Shown here piece by piece: positions 63,487-64,000 of a DNA stretch of 64,000 nucleotides. Both the position numbers and the translations under genes were made by a program. Each line of letters opens with the position of its first letter. Within the stretch, counting starts at the first letter, position 1. The stretch spans positions 186,001 to 250,000 of the forward strand of contig JAYKAV010003431.1 in NCBI GenBank assembly GCA_035582835.1, written 5' to 3'. The stretch comes from Phoebastria nigripes (taxonomy: Eukaryota; Chordata; Aves; Procellariiformes; Diomedeidae). A model generated the notes under the pieces. It saw nothing but the letters and a program-made list of their open reading frames with translations, did not search any database and was not told the DNA's origin.

Positions 63487-64000
63487 CTTTTTTTGCAAAA
63501 TACCACTTTTTAGAGAAAATAGGTGTCACTTTAAGTGAGCCTAGAATTGTACACTGTAATTAACTTTCTTTTTAAACATGTTTGAGTCTTTCATTTGGAG
63601 AAAGCTATGCCTGAGAAATAGTGCATCATGCTCTTTTAAAACCATTTAGTATTCATTCTGTACTACAAAGGTCTTCAGTTTATGAGCTATTTTTCTTTAG
63701 GGCCATGGACTTTAAACTTAGTGTGTTTCTCAAAGCAAAGGAGACTTTGCTTTGAGAATTTGAGACTTCAAGTAGCCAGTGTTAGGACAAAGCTAATGAT
63801 TCTGCAAATGCCTTCTCTAGCATGCGGCAACTTCTGAAGAGAACCATCCTGGGCTACAGCTGTCCCCTTTGAGGTGGCAAAATAACTCTTACACAGAAGG
63901 GAACTCATAATGGAGGGAAGAGGCGGTGTTTGGAAAGCAGGCTGTGTTTGGTAAGATGCCCATTTTACAGTCCTAGTGTCAGAGGGCAAGACTAGTCAGG
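63487..64000. other. unannotated DNA with a perfect hairpin
   Basis: No gene is recognised. The hairpin at 63727-63758 is listed separately. Confidence 0.4.
63727..63758. repeat. perfect 14-bp inverted repeat with GAGA loop
   Basis: TTCTCAAAGCAAAG, then GAGA, then CTTTGCTTTGAGAA. The arms pair without mismatch and the four-base loop fits the GNRA pattern if transcribed from the plus strand. Pairing does not continue outside, so the stem is too short for a typical microRNA precursor. Confidence 0.9.

Noticed and set aside
1..64000. CRISPR arrays, operons, prophage or other prokaryotic systems
   Set aside because: The sequence is clearly vertebrate nuclear DNA; no spaced identical repeats or dense coding were found.

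Overview
The window reads as vertebrate nuclear DNA, most likely from a bird. It is AT-rich, has no operons or dense coding, and carries simple-sequence repeats and 16 isolated N characters. Its one well-preserved transposon is a 5'-truncated CR1 LINE of the avian type (538-1084), and a second CR1 3' end lies at 17728-17810. I see none of the SINEs or L1s that dominate mammals. The species cannot be told from the sequence alone. Bird is preferred over crocodilian or turtle because of the CR1 3'-end sequence and the low repeat density.

Layout. 1-2112: the avian CR1 copy, then a plausible last coding exon (1544-1700, + strand) that ends a membrane protein, with a possible 3' UTR and poly(A) signal. 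2113-24384: mostly unannotated intergenic or intronic DNA with old interspersed repeats (CR1, MIR/L3-like, and a dispersed amniote repeat) and microsatellites. 24385-24860: a decayed piece of a tyrosine-recombinase (DIRS-like) retroelement, the most unusual identifiable item. 24861-37784: long unannotated DNA with two stretches that look like candidate conserved non-coding elements, and one exon-like block (35838-35951, + strand) whose open frame ends in a stop just before a donor site. 37785-41400: a well-preserved ancient repeat, A-rich DNA, a pair of about 83% identical direct repeats 1.06 kb apart, and an old CR1 fragment. 41401-64000: no gene recognised; microsatellites, a pyrimidine-rich tract, a small CpG-rich patch, a 40-bp tandem duplication, two clean inverted repeats, and a possible solo LTR near the end.

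Almost none of the open frames of 60-176 codons look like genes. They have the lengths and composition expected by chance in AT-rich DNA. The window is therefore best read as a gene desert or large intron downstream of a gene that ends near 2.1 kb. The two exon candidates are supported by splice-like sites and protein-like sequence only; I could not name either gene. All repeat family assignments are from memory of consensus sequences and need a repeat-library search.
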